Positions 25,520 to 34,302 of a stretch of DNA of 56,000 nt are shown one piece after another. The notes beneath the pieces were generated by a model. It saw only the letters and a program-made list of their open reading frames with translations. It ran no database searches and was not told the origin of the DNA. Positions within the stretch are counted from its first letter, which is position 1. Each line of letters opens with the position of its first letter. This DNA is from an uncultured Mycoplasmatota bacterium. GTDB lineage: Bacteria > Bacillota_I > Bacilli_A > RF39 > UBA660. The DNA is taken from contig CAMUZS010000005.1 in assembly GCA_947165285.1 (NCBI GenBank), positions 1 through 56,000 on the forward strand, given 5' to 3'. A program made the translations under genes and the position numbers.

Positions 25520-25535
25520 TCCTTCTTGATTTTAT
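25505..25535. terminator. Bidirectional terminator shared by the signal peptidase and permease genes
   Basis: A perfect palindrome has arms ATCAAGAAGGATT (25505-25517) and AATCCTTCTTGAT (25518-25530). The stop codons of both convergent genes lie at its centre, within bases 25516-25519. T-rich sequence follows on the plus strand and A-rich (T on minus) on the other side. Confidence 0.85.
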
Positions 25536-26301
25536 TTTCTAGTGAACTAATTGGTTTATAAAATAAATAAGATAAAACAAGCAATATTAATATTCCAGCA
25601 TAGACTAAATCTAAATTAAAAACTTGAGTACCATAGATTATTAAATATCCTATTCCATTTTTACTAACTAAAAATTCTCCCATAATTACACCAATTAATG
25701 TCATTGAAATATTTAATTTTAAGCTAGTAATAATATTTTCAAATGCATTTGGTATTACTAAATAAAATAGTATTTTAATTTTAGTTGCTCCAAGTGATTT
25801 AAATAATAATAATTCGCTACTTTTACATTTTATAAATCCAACATATAATGATTCAGTACAAACTAAAATATTTATGAGTAATGCCATTATTATTATTGAT
25901 GATGTATTTGCACCAAACCATATTATTAGTATTGGACCTAATGAAACTTTTGGAAGAGAATTAATTATATTTAAAAATGGATCAACTACTTTATAAAACA
26001 TATTAAATGAGTACAAAAGTATTGCTAAAATAAAACTAATTATAAATCCTATGGTAAATGCTATAACTATCTCTTTTATGGTAGTAAATAAATGAATAAA
26101 TAATTCATTATTTAAATATAGATTTTTTATAGTAGAAAATATTTTAGTTGGAGATGAAAATATAAAAGGATTAATTATTTTACTATTACTTAAAAATTGC
26201 CATATTAATAAAAATGAAATTACAATTATAAGACGTATAAATATAATAATAAATTGATTGAATCTATATTTTTTTATAAATTCTTTTTGTTTGTCAGACA
26301 T
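25516..26301 (-). CDS. ABC transporter permease (SsuC/TauC/ThiX-like)
   Basis: Inner-membrane permease of the binding-protein-dependent class for small organic substrates. A 261-aa protein with six hydrophobic segments and the cytoplasmic EAA-type loop (ESLYVGFIKCKSSELLLFKSLGATKIKILFYLVIPNAFENIITSLK covers it; key G in SLGA and PNAF). It overlaps the ATPase gene by 8 bases, giving the order binding protein-ATPase-permease. The family transports sulfonates, taurine, nitrate or thiamine precursors; the substrate here is not determined. The last five residues, KIKKD, are encoded by the shared terminator. Confidence 0.9.
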   Translation of the reverse strand: MSDKQKEFIKKYRFNQFIIIFIRLIIVISFLLIWQFLSNSKIINPFIFSSPTKIFSTIKNLYLNNELFIHLFTTIKEIVIAFTIGFIISFILAILLYSFNMFYKVVDPFLNIINSLPKVSLGPILIIWFGANTSSIIIMALLINILVCTESLYVGFIKCKSSELLLFKSLGATKIKILFYLVIPNAFENIITSLKLNISMTLIGVIMGEFLVSKNGIGYLIIYGTQVFNLDLVYAGILILLVLSYLFYKPISSLENKIKKD

Positions 26302-27028
26302 TTATACCTAAATCCTTCCATATTAAATTAACATAATAATTATAATTAGAATCAGATCTATTATTCATTGGATCAATTTTATTATTTAGTTTTATATCAT
26401 ATACATTAATAATAGATGCTGGTCTATTAGATAATACTATTACTTTATCAGCCATAGCTACAGCTTCTCCAATATCATGAGTAACAATAATTGCTGTTTT
26501 TTTCTCCTTTTTAATAATATTATATATATCATTTTCAACTATTAATCTTGTTTGGTAATCAAGAGCACTAAACGGTTCATCTAATAATAGTAAATCTGGA
26601 TTAGTTGCAAGTGTTCTAATTAAGGCAACTCTTTGTTTCATACCACCAGATAAACAATTTGGCTTTTTATTTTTAAAATCATCTAAATTATATTTTTTTA
26701 AAAGATTAAGAACATAAATATTATTAATATTATGTCCTAATTTTTTTCCTATCATAGTATTATCTAATATTGATAGCCACGGAAGTAATGCATCTTGTTG
26801 CAACATATAACCTATTTTGCATTTATTATTAATTATTTTTCCTTCATAATCTTTATCTATACCAGCTAGGATATTTAATAAAGTTGATTTTCCACATCCA
26901 GAAGTTCCAACTATAGCTATAAAATCTCCTTTATTTATTGTAAAATTTATATTATTTAAAGCCTTAACTTCACCTGATAAAGTATAATAAGTCTTACTTA
27001 AATTTTTAATATCTAATATATTATTCAT
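26294..27028 (-). CDS. ABC transporter ATP-binding protein (SsuB/TauB/ThiZ-like)
   Basis: Cytoplasmic ATPase that energises the transporter. Walker A is GTSGCGKST (about residues 41-49), the Q-loop region is IGYMLQQDALLPW, the signature is LSGGMKQR, Walker B is LLLLDEPFSALD, and the switch His lies in IVTHDIGEAVAMADKVIVLSNRP. The PFSALDYQTR and GEAVAMAD wording is typical of the nitrate/sulfonate/taurine family. Length 244 aa is normal. Overlaps of 8 bases with both neighbours indicate tight coupling. Confidence 0.94.
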   Translation of the reverse strand: MNNILDIKNLSKTYYTLSGEVKALNNINFTINKGDFIAIVGTSGCGKSTLLNILAGIDKDYEGKIINNKCKIGYMLQQDALLPWLSILDNTMIGKKLGHNINNIYVLNLLKKYNLDDFKNKKPNCLSGGMKQRVALIRTLATNPDLLLLDEPFSALDYQTRLIVENDIYNIIKKEKKTAIIVTHDIGEAVAMADKVIVLSNRPASIINVYDIKLNNKIDPMNNRSDSNYNYYVNLIWKDLGINV

Positions 27029-27989
27029 TAATTATTAATTTATTATAATCAACATATTTATCAAGTAATTCGGACTTTATCATAATATCTTCTAAATTTT
27101 GAAATGATTCCTTACTAATATAATAATTATCTAACCAAGAATCATTTTCTTTATATCTTTTAATAATCATTTTTAATTCATCCAATGAAGTATCACTAAA
27201 TTGTTTTATTATTGCATTTGAAATTGTTGTTTCATCATTATTTTTTACATAATCTAATCCTTTATTAATTGCTTTCCTAAATTTTTCTATTGTTTCTTTA
27301 TTATTATTTATATAACTTTTTCTAGCAAAGAAAGCAGTATATGGTACCTCACCAGATAGTTTTCCTACGCTAGCTACAATATAACCTAGTCCTTGTTTTT
27401 CTAATTTTGTTGCGTTTGGTTCAAATAGATTTACATAATCACCAACACCAGATATAAAAGTACCTGATAGTGCCCCAAAATCAACACTATAATTAATATT
27501 TATATCTTTTTCACTTACTTTTTCATTATCTAATGCATTCAAAAAGTTTAATGAAGGCATTCCACCTTTTCTACCAACTAATATTTCTTTATTTTTTAAA
27601 TCTTTTAATTCAATATTTTCCTTATTTCTACCTACTATAAATTGACCATCTCTTTTAGTAAGTCCAGCAAATGTTTGTAAATAATCTTCTTCCCCACCAT
27701 TATAAATATAAATAGTTGCTTCTGGACCAGCAAAACCAATATTGCAATCATTTGAAAGTACAGCAGCACTAACTTTATCAGCTCCTGGTGTTAAAACTAA
27801 TTCCACATTTAGTCCTTCTTCTTTAAAATAATCTTTTTCTAAAGCAACATAAAATGGTGCATAAAAAACACTGTGTGCAACTTCTGCAACTTTAATGTTT
27901 GTTAAATTATTATTATTTTTAGGCCTAAATATAGATATTATACCTATTCCTAAAATTATCAATAAACCAATAAAAAATATTCTTTTCAT
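27021..27989 (-). CDS. ABC transporter substrate-binding protein, NMT1/THI5-like
   Basis: Periplasmic-type binding protein of the NMT1/SsuA group, 322 aa. The domain starts with VAEVAHSVFYAPFYVALEKDYFKEEGLNVEL, and the ligand-site region GFAGPEATIYIYNGG and FFARKSYI are visible. The first 22 residues are a hydrophobic N-terminal segment (MKRIFFIGLLIILGIGIISIF) with no lipobox Cys, so it is probably tethered by an uncleaved TM helix or secreted, unlike most Gram-positive binding proteins. No TPP riboswitch precedes it, which weakens a thiamine-precursor assignment. Only 98 bases separate it from the divergent pilin-like gene. Confidence 0.88.
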   Translation of the reverse strand: MKRIFFIGLLIILGIGIISIFRPKNNNNLTNIKVAEVAHSVFYAPFYVALEKDYFKEEGLNVELVLTPGADKVSAAVLSNDCNIGFAGPEATIYIYNGGEEDYLQTFAGLTKRDGQFIVGRNKENIELKDLKNKEILVGRKGGMPSLNFLNALDNEKVSEKDININYSVDFGALSGTFISGVGDYVNLFEPNATKLEKQGLGYIVASVGKLSGEVPYTAFFARKSYINNNKETIEKFRKAINKGLDYVKNNDETTISNAIIKQFSDTSLDELKMIIKRYKENDSWLDNYYISKESFQNLEDIMIKSELLDKYVDYNKLIINE

Positions 27990-28030
27990 AAATCTCTCCT
28001 CAATATTAGTATATTGATTAATATTAATAC

Positions 28031-28059
28031 TTGTTACAAAGATAAAAATTTGATAAAAT
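28031..28059 (+). promoter_or_regulatory. Promoter of the pilin-headed giant gene
   Basis: TTGTTA (28031-28036), a 17-bp spacer and TGaTAAAAT (hexamer 28054-28059). A minus-strand TTGTAA overlaps the -35 box, so the divergent transporter operon probably uses the same short region. Confidence 0.65.
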
Positions 28060-28087
28060 TTAAATAATAGTAAAGTAGGATGATAAT

Positions 28088-31000
28088 ATGAAAAATAATA
28101 AGGGTTTTACATTAACAGAATTGTTGGCAGTAATATTAATTTTAGGACTATTAGTGGCAATAGCAATTCCAGTTTATATTAATATTTCTAGAAGAGTAAA
28201 TGAAAATGAATATTTATCTAAGAAAAAATATATTGAAAGTGTTGCAGTTAAATATGCTGAAGAAACCGGAACAATTGGTACTATAACAGCTGGAAGATTA
28301 GTATCTACTGGATATTTAGAAGCTGATAAATATGTTATTGATGAAACTACTAATATTAAAATTCCTTGGATTATAAATCCTAAAAATAAAAACGATAATT
28401 TAGCTTGTAGAAGCATCCTTATTACAGTTGATCAACAAACAAAACAATATTATGCAAATATGAGTGATGAAGAGTCAAATTCATGTGATTTATTAATAAA
28501 AGAACAATCATATGCTGAAATGGGAATACATTCATATAAATACGATAGTAAGACTGAAATTAATTACAATCCTATTACTCAAGATTTAGATTGGTCAAAT
28601 GAAGATGTCATTATATTTGTTCAAAAAGATGATAATATTAATCAAGTATTATTTGATGGTCGTATTCAAGGTGGTGAATGGTTAACAAATATTAATGAGT
28701 TTGATTCAAAAAAAGAATATAAAAATGCAAAATTAATTAGTACTTATCCAGAAGATTCAATTAAAGTAATCGTTGAAAATGATTATAATGACAATACAGT
28801 TAAACAAGCTATTATTAATGTAAATATTGATAAAAAAGGACCAGATATTTTGGTTGATTCATTAAATGGATGGGTAAGTCAAAAAAGCGAAGTATTTATA
28901 TATATGTCTGATAGAAATGGATCAGGTGTACAAAAATTATATTATTCAAAAAATAAAAATGCAGATGTAAGTAGTAGAGAATCATCTCAAGTAGTTGAAG
29001 GTGCAACATACGCTAAAATAAGTGGAGTACAAAAAGATGAAAAATATTACTTATGGGCTGAAGATAAAGTTGGTAATATTTCAACTGATCCTACTGAGTA
29101 TGTAGCAAAAAATATTGACCCTGAACCTCCAACAATTAATGATTTTAGATATGACAATCAATTAGTTAAAATAGTTGCAAAAGTAACAGACAAAGATAGT
29201 GGTACTAATAGAGTACAATATTGTGTAACTGATGGTGATGATTGCGAAGTTAATGATATAAATAAGAGATTTGAATATGATAATGTTAATAATCAATATG
29301 TATTAAAATGGCCACAAGAAAAAGATAAATATAGAATATGTATAAAAGCATTTGATAATGTTGATAATGATACTGAAAAAAGATGTGAAACTTTTGATGT
29401 TGGTTTAAGAATTACTGAAGTTGGATATGAAAATGGATTTGAAGTAAAATTCAAAAAAAGAGCATCAGGTAAGGGAATGACAAATTATAAATGTACTGCA
29501 GTAAATGTAGAAAATCCAAGTGAGATAGCATCAGTTCAAAATACTGTTAGTGGTGATGCTATGTTCTCTAGAGATATTTTCCATACGTGTGATTTTAGTA
29601 AATCTACAGTTAAACCAAAAACTGGTAAAGAATATAAAGTAACTATTAAAGCTTGGAATAATGAAGTTGGAGAACAATTTGGTGATGAAGTAAGCTTTAA
29701 TAAAAAATTCTTATTAACAATAAAAGATGCATATACAGCATGTGATCCAGGTAGTTATTATGGTGATCGAAAACTTTGTAGTAAATCTCAAATATTAAGA
29801 TATGATAGCAATAATCATTCATCTATACAAGACTATGAAGATTTCGTTATATATTCTTCTAGTAAACGTTATGGATATGATGATCCATTAACTTATGTTA
29901 AAGCAATGGAAATTCATCCTAAATACGATATAAGTCTAATTCAAACTGCTAATTGTAATAAAAGTAAAAGTTGTAGATACTATTTAAATTTATTAGCAAA
30001 TTATAAATGGGATGCTTGGGAATTTAGAATAGATGGACCAAATTATGGACGATTATATATTGAAAATCCAGTATATAATAATGGAAATTATAAAATAGGT
30101 GATAGCTATGATGATCAAGGTAATACACTTGAACTAACTTTATCAAAGGATTTTTCAGGTATATATGGTAATCATTTACAATATGATTATAAAGATATTT
30201 TAATGTTTTCTCATACAGTAAAAGAAAGATATAATACTGCACTTCCTTCAAATAGAACTGATGTAACTGTACAGGCTAACTGGAATATAGATGTTTATAA
30301 TGGTGAAGAAAATACTAATAGACTTAAATATAGTTCATATAAAGCTAATAAATCAAATAGAAATTGGGAATTTTCTTATGGTGGTTCAACTATCAACAAC
30401 CCAACAGGTAATAAATTAAATGATATGATAAAATTAGATATTGATTTAGGAAATGATGTTGAAAGTACTGGATATGGTGATTCTTCTTCTAGATATTGTA
30501 AACCTTCATCAGGAATTGCATGGAAAGATTATAATGTAATGGAAAAAGATGTAAGTATTTCTTGTGCATATAGAAATAAAATCTATTTAGATAGAATATA
30601 TTCTTTTCCACCAACTATTTTAAAATCATCAACTGATGATAAAAAAGGATATAAATATACAGATAAAGATGGTAATGAACATATTTTTAGATTAAGATGT
30701 TATGCCCAAAAAGCTGATGAATATGGTAGATGGCCTGACTCAAATAAGAGTTATAGATTCTATACTAATGATGGTCAAAGATTAATTGAACCTACTAATA
30801 ATATATTTAAAGAAGGTGAATCTTATTATGTATGGTGTCAAAAAGAAGCTGATGATACTGCATTAGAAAGATCAAATATTTATTTAGTAAAAGTAGAAGA
30901 TAGACCAGAAAATTATAGTGTTATTAATTATGAAAGTGATGGTGATGATTATACTGAACCTGATATAGATGAAGGTGAAAATGATGATTCTGATGCTTTC

Positions 31001-31555
31001 GAAACTCATCATTCTAATTATGGATTCTTAAGTACTGATGATGCAACAAATTATACAAGATTTCCATTTATAGGATATTCATTTTCTATTGATACTTCTG
31101 ATTCATATGGTTTAATAACTCAAGATGAATATGAGTTAATAGAAAATATATTAAATCCTCTTAATAATGGTAAAGGAGTTAGAACAGTTTTAGCTACTTT
31201 ATTAAAGGGTCGATATTATAATATGTATGATTATAGACGTGTAGTGAAACGTTCAGGATTTTATGGATCATATCAAAGAAGATCTGATTTTACACAAGTT
31301 GTAGGATATTATAGTACTCGTTGGAATGAAAATAGATATGGAATGTATGCACCAATGTATTATGGTAGACAACCAGGTGCTATGGCTTTATCATTTAATC
31401 CTAATGTTAAATTAAGTAGTGGATTTGGGACAGAATCTGATCCTTATGTAGTACCTTCACAAAATTCTATTTATTGGAGTCCTGAAGATATTGATTTCAA
31501 TAAAAATCAAATTGATGAATTAAATGAAAGATTAAAACCACTAAGAGAAAATTAA
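28088..31555 (+). CDS. Giant pilin-headed surface protein
   Basis: An 1155-aa protein whose N terminus is a textbook type IV prepilin signal: KNNKGFTLTELLAVILILG, with Gly before the cleavage site, Phe+1 and Glu+5, then a hydrophobic helix. Behind it are Ig-like modules (DKKGPDILVDSLNGWVSQ, VFIYMSDRNGSGVQKLYYS, DPEPPTINDF, YRICIKAFDNVDN) with several Cys pairs, a central region of about 450 residues without recognised domains, an acidic linker (DDYTEPDIDEGENDDSDAF) and a C-terminal region ending GFGTESDPYVV and a charged helix. Ordinary pilins are 100-200 aa. Typical prepilin peptidase and assembly ATPase genes are not in the window. Eleven bases separate it from the arylsulfotransferase-like gene. 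Confidence 0.85.
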   Translation: MKNNKGFTLTELLAVILILGLLVAIAIPVYINISRRVNENEYLSKKKYIESVAVKYAEETGTIGTITAGRLVSTGYLEADKYVIDETTNIKIPWIINPKNKNDNLACRSILITVDQQTKQYYANMSDEESNSCDLLIKEQSYAEMGIHSYKYDSKTEINYNPITQDLDWSNEDVIIFVQKDDNINQVLFDGRIQGGEWLTNINEFDSKKEYKNAKLISTYPEDSIKVIVENDYNDNTVKQAIINVNIDKKGPDILVDSLNGWVSQKSEVFIYMSDRNGSGVQKLYYSKNKNADVSSRESSQVVEGATYAKISGVQKDEKYYLWAEDKVGNISTDPTEYVAKNIDPEPPTINDFRYDNQLVKIVAKVTDKDSGTNRVQYCVTDGDDCEVNDINKRFEYDNVNNQYVLKWPQEKDKYRICIKAFDNVDNDTEKRCETFDVGLRITEVGYENGFEVKFKKRASGKGMTNYKCTAVNVENPSEIASVQNTVSGDAMFSRDIFHTCDFSKSTVKPKTGKEYKVTIKAWNNEVGEQFGDEVSFNKKFLLTIKDAYTACDPGSYYGDRKLCSKSQILRYDSNNHSSIQDYEDFVIYSSSKRYGYDDPLTYVKAMEIHPKYDISLIQTANCNKSKSCRYYLNLLANYKWDAWEFRIDGPNYGRLYIENPVYNNGNYKIGDSYDDQGNTLELTLSKDFSGIYGNHLQYDYKDILMFSHTVKERYNTALPSNRTDVTVQANWNIDVYNGEENTNRLKYSSYKANKSNRNWEFSYGGSTINNPTGNKLNDMIKLDIDLGNDVESTGYGDSSSRYCKPSSGIAWKDYNVMEKDVSISCAYRNKIYLDRIYSFPPTILKSSTDDKKGYKYTDKDGNEHIFRLRCYAQKADEYGRWPDSNKSYRFYTNDGQRLIEPTNNIFKEGESYYVWCQKEADDTALERSNIYLVKVEDRPENYSVINYESDGDDYTEPDIDEGENDDSDAFETHHSNYGFLSTDDATNYTRFPFIGYSFSIDTSDSYGLITQDEYELIENILNPLNNGKGVRTVLATLLKGRYYNMYDYRRVVKRSGFYGSYQRRSDFTQVVGYYSTRWNENRYGMYAPMYYGRQPGAMALSFNPNVKLSSGFGTESDPYVVPSQNSIYWSPEDIDFNKNQIDELNERLKPLREN

Positions 31556-31568
31556 ATGGAGATACAAT

Positions 31569-33497
31569 ATGAAGAATAAAAAGAAAGTTATAATAATTAC
31601 TGCAATAATAGTTTTATTAATTATTATTGCAGTAGTATCACTATTAATAGTTAAGAATATATTAAATAATAATAAAAAAATTACTAATGAATATTTTGAA
31701 TATAATGATGATTTAATCGTAGAACAATTAGAAATTGATAATAAAATTAATGAATATATTAATAATAATAAGTATTCATTTAATAATCCAAAAATTATAA
31801 TTAATCCATATAAAATATCACCTTTAAGTGCATTGATGATATTTAAAACAAATGATGAAGTAAGTTATGAAGTATATATTAACAATAATATGGTAACTAA
31901 AACTGAAAAATCTAAAGAACATATTATTCCAATTATTGGTTTATCTGCTAATAACGAAAATATTATTAAATTAAGTGGTGATAATAATAAATCTAAGGAA
32001 TATAAAATAAAAACAAATGAAGAATTACCAAATATGGAAATTCAAATATCAAATTCTAATTTAAATAATGAATATTATTTTGTAACTAATCCTTATAATT
32101 TTGGATATGCTGCTTATAATAAAGATGGAAAAGCAATATGGTATATTAAAAAAAATAATGCTACAGATTTAAAAATATTATCAAATAATCACTATTTAAT
32201 AAGTGGTCAAACAAATGATAAAGGAACAACTAGTTTATATGAAATAGATGCCTTAGGTAAAATATATAAATCATATAAATTGGATAATGAAACTAATCAT
32301 ATCCAAGAATTATCAAATAATAGTTTTATATATGATAGTTATATTAATAATGATTATAAAAACAATGTTATTTTATATATTTATGATGGTAATGACGAAG
32401 AATTAAAAAAATATATAAATCTATATGACGTATTTTATAATGTAGATCCATCATTTATTAAAAACTTAGATTTCTTTTCTACAGATTTAAATAGTTTTTA
32501 CTATGATGAAAATACTAATGAATTAATAGTTTCTTTAAAATATTTTGATACACTAGCATCAATTAACTATGAAACAAAAAAGATAAATTGGATGATATCT
32601 GATTATAATTGGTCTGATAATTTCAGTAAATATTTATTAAAAACATCAAATTTAAGAATACCATCAAAAATATCTTCAATTTATAAGATAGATGATAATA
32701 ATATTGCAATATTAAATAATGATTTTAAAATTAAAGATATGAAATACTCTTTAAAATTATTAAAGGATAATTATTCTACTGCTAATATTATTAATATAAA
32801 TAGAACTAGTAAAACATATGATACTAAATTTGAGTATATTGATGAAGATAAAGTATTTAATTATAATTATAGTTCTTTAATAATTAAAGATAATAATAAA
32901 TTAATCGATTTTGGATGGTCATTTGATAAAGATAAATATGAAATTGATGGATATAATTATGCAAATGAAAAAGATGCATACTCTAGATTAGTTGAATTAG
33001 ATGAAAATGATAATATCATATTTAGGGCAAGATTAAATATGCCAACAATTTCACTTCAAAGATCAAGCTTTTATAATGATATAACTAATAATTATAAAAT
33101 AGAAAAAGTAAAAACTATTAATAATTCATTATATAAAACTCCTAAGAAAATAAATACTGACGAAATAAAAGATGAATTAAAAAATGCTAAGGATTTAGTT
33201 GGATATAATGTTGAAGTAACTAATAATAATATTTCATTAAAATATATTTTTAATGGAAATGATTATTCAAAAATATTAGGAAATTTAACAGATATATCTT
33301 ATGATATCAACATTATTTTAGTTGGAACAAATAATGAATCATATATTATAAGTTATAGTCCAAAGGATAAAGAACCGTTAATAAATCCAAATTTAAAATT
33401 AAACGGAGAATATAATGTTTATTTAATTATAGATGATGTATACTATAATGCTAATACTGTAGCAAATTTAACATATATTATAAATGGAGATAAATAA
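31569..33497 (+). CDS. Membrane-anchored arylsulfotransferase-like beta-propeller protein, probably inactive
   Basis: A 642-aa protein with an N-terminal TM helix (residues 6-29). It has the ASST N-terminal beta domain (NPYKISPLSALMIFKTNDEVSYEVYINN) and the propeller (FGYAAYNKDGKAIWYIKKN, LKILSNNHYLISGQ, LYEIDALGKIYKSYKL, NHIQELSNNSFIYDSY, INYETKKINWMI). In active PAPS-independent ASST enzymes conserved His and Arg residues carry sulfate transfer, around motifs like DWxHxNS and SSR; here the matching stretches read FFSTDLNS and SLKYF, so only the first His (NHIQEL) is kept. It is likely a non-enzymatic or changed-function propeller. Co-transcribed with the pilin-headed giant. Confidence 0.72.
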   Translation: MKNKKKVIIITAIIVLLIIIAVVSLLIVKNILNNNKKITNEYFEYNDDLIVEQLEIDNKINEYINNNKYSFNNPKIIINPYKISPLSALMIFKTNDEVSYEVYINNNMVTKTEKSKEHIIPIIGLSANNENIIKLSGDNNKSKEYKIKTNEELPNMEIQISNSNLNNEYYFVTNPYNFGYAAYNKDGKAIWYIKKNNATDLKILSNNHYLISGQTNDKGTTSLYEIDALGKIYKSYKLDNETNHIQELSNNSFIYDSYINNDYKNNVILYIYDGNDEELKKYINLYDVFYNVDPSFIKNLDFFSTDLNSFYYDENTNELIVSLKYFDTLASINYETKKINWMISDYNWSDNFSKYLLKTSNLRIPSKISSIYKIDDNNIAILNNDFKIKDMKYSLKLLKDNYSTANIININRTSKTYDTKFEYIDEDKVFNYNYSSLIIKDNNKLIDFGWSFDKDKYEIDGYNYANEKDAYSRLVELDENDNIIFRARLNMPTISLQRSSFYNDITNNYKIEKVKTINNSLYKTPKKINTDEIKDELKNAKDLVGYNVEVTNNNISLKYIFNGNDYSKILGNLTDISYDINIILVGTNNESYIISYSPKDKEPLINPNLKLNGEYNVYLIIDDVYYNANTVANLTYIINGDK

Positions 33498-33520
33498 TTT
33501 TATCTTCATTTTATTTTTGC

Positions 33521-33549
33521 TTGTAAATTACTAACTTTTATGTTAATAT
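33521..33549 (+). promoter_or_regulatory. Sigma-A promoter of rplK-rplA
   Basis: TTGTAA (33521-33526), a 17-bp spacer and TGtTAATAT (hexamer 33544-33549). The leader to the rplK GTG is about 95 nt. Confidence 0.7.
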
Positions 33550-33576
33550 CAATTATGTGGATTTATGTTCACATTT

Positions 33577-33617
33577 GTAGTGGAAGGGAAATGCGGAAAT
33601 GCCCTATTACCACTAAC
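33577..33617 (+). promoter_or_regulatory. Ribosomal L1 leader (mimic of the 23S L1 site)
   Basis: TAGTGG (33578-33583) pairs with CCACTA (33610-33615), and AGGG (33585-33588) pairs with CCCT (33602-33605), leaving an asymmetric internal loop with ATTA. GTGG-AAGG and the returning ATTACCAC copy the base of the L1 stalk in 23S rRNA (GUGGGAGG ... AUACCAC). L1 is known to repress its own operon by binding such mimics, so excess L1 should block rplK-rplA translation here. Confidence 0.75.
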
Positions 33618-33650
33618 GCGAATAATATTTTACATAAGGAGGTGTTTTTC

Positions 33651-34250
33651 GTGGCTAAAGAAGTCGTAAAGAAAATTAAATTACAAATTCCTGCTGGAAA
33701 AGCAACACCAGCTCCACCTGTTGGAACTGTACTTGGACCTGCTGGAATTAATTTAGGTGAGTTCTGTACAAAATTTAATGATGCATCAAGAGATAAAATG
33801 GGTGATATTTTACCTGTTGAAATTACTGTATATGCAGATCGTACATTTGATTTTATATTAAAAACTCCACCAGCTCCATTCTTAGTTAAAAAATATGCAA
33901 AAATACAAAAAGGTAGTTCAAAAGGAGCAAATGAAATTGTTGCTACACTTACACAAGATGACATAAGAAAAATTGCTGAAACTAAATTACCAGATTTAAA
34001 TGCATATGATATTGACGCAGCAATGAAAATAATTGAAGGAACTGCAAGAAATATGGGAGTTGCTGTTAAAGGAGTTAATGATGCTGAACTTGCTGAACAA
34101 GCAAAAGAAGCACAAGCAGCTGAAATTGAAGCAGCTAAAAGAGAAGCAGCTTTAGAAGAAATGGAAGCTGAAGCTAAAGAAGAACAATCAGTTGACGTTG
34201 AAGTAATCAATGAAAAAGCTGATGAAGAACAAAAATCAGAAGAAGAATAA
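33651..34250 (+). CDS. rplK: 50S ribosomal protein L11 with a Glu/Ala-rich C-terminal extension
   Basis: GTPase-centre protein at the base of the stalk. The start is GTG 33651 ([24 protein letters not shown]) with AAGGAGGTG 7 bases upstream; ATGs further upstream lie within the leader. The N-terminal Pro-rich switch and the C-terminal RNA-binding domain ([33 protein letters not shown]) are complete by about residue 141, the usual end. About 58 more residues follow ([19 protein letters not shown], then [11 protein letters not shown]), highly acidic and helical in appearance. There is no frameshift; the extension is in frame and reaches TAA 34250. It precedes rplA but not nusG. Confidence 0.95.
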   Translation: MAKEVVKKIKLQIPAGKATPAPPVGTVLGPAGINLGEFCTKFNDASRDKMGDILPVEITVYADRTFDFILKTPPAPFLVKKYAKIQKGSSKGANEIVATLTQDDIRKIAETKLPDLNAYDIDAAMKIIEGTARNMGVAVKGVNDAELAEQAKEAQAAEIEAAKREAALEEMEAEAKEEQSVDVEVINEKADEEQKSEEE

Positions 34251-34302
34251 TTAAATAATAAATTTCCGCTAATTAAACCACAAGTTAGAAAGGAAGAGTA
34301 AA

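Noticed and set aside
27990-28087. TPP riboswitch for a thiamine-precursor transporter
   Set aside because: The 98-base divergent gap lacks the conserved CTGAGA and other core words and is too short once promoters are counted.
33569-34210. A 213-codon minus-strand open frame over rplK
   Set aside because: It is antisense to an unmistakable L11 gene, Ser/Ala-rich as expected of a reverse reading of Ala/Glu-rich codons, and has no ribosome binding site.
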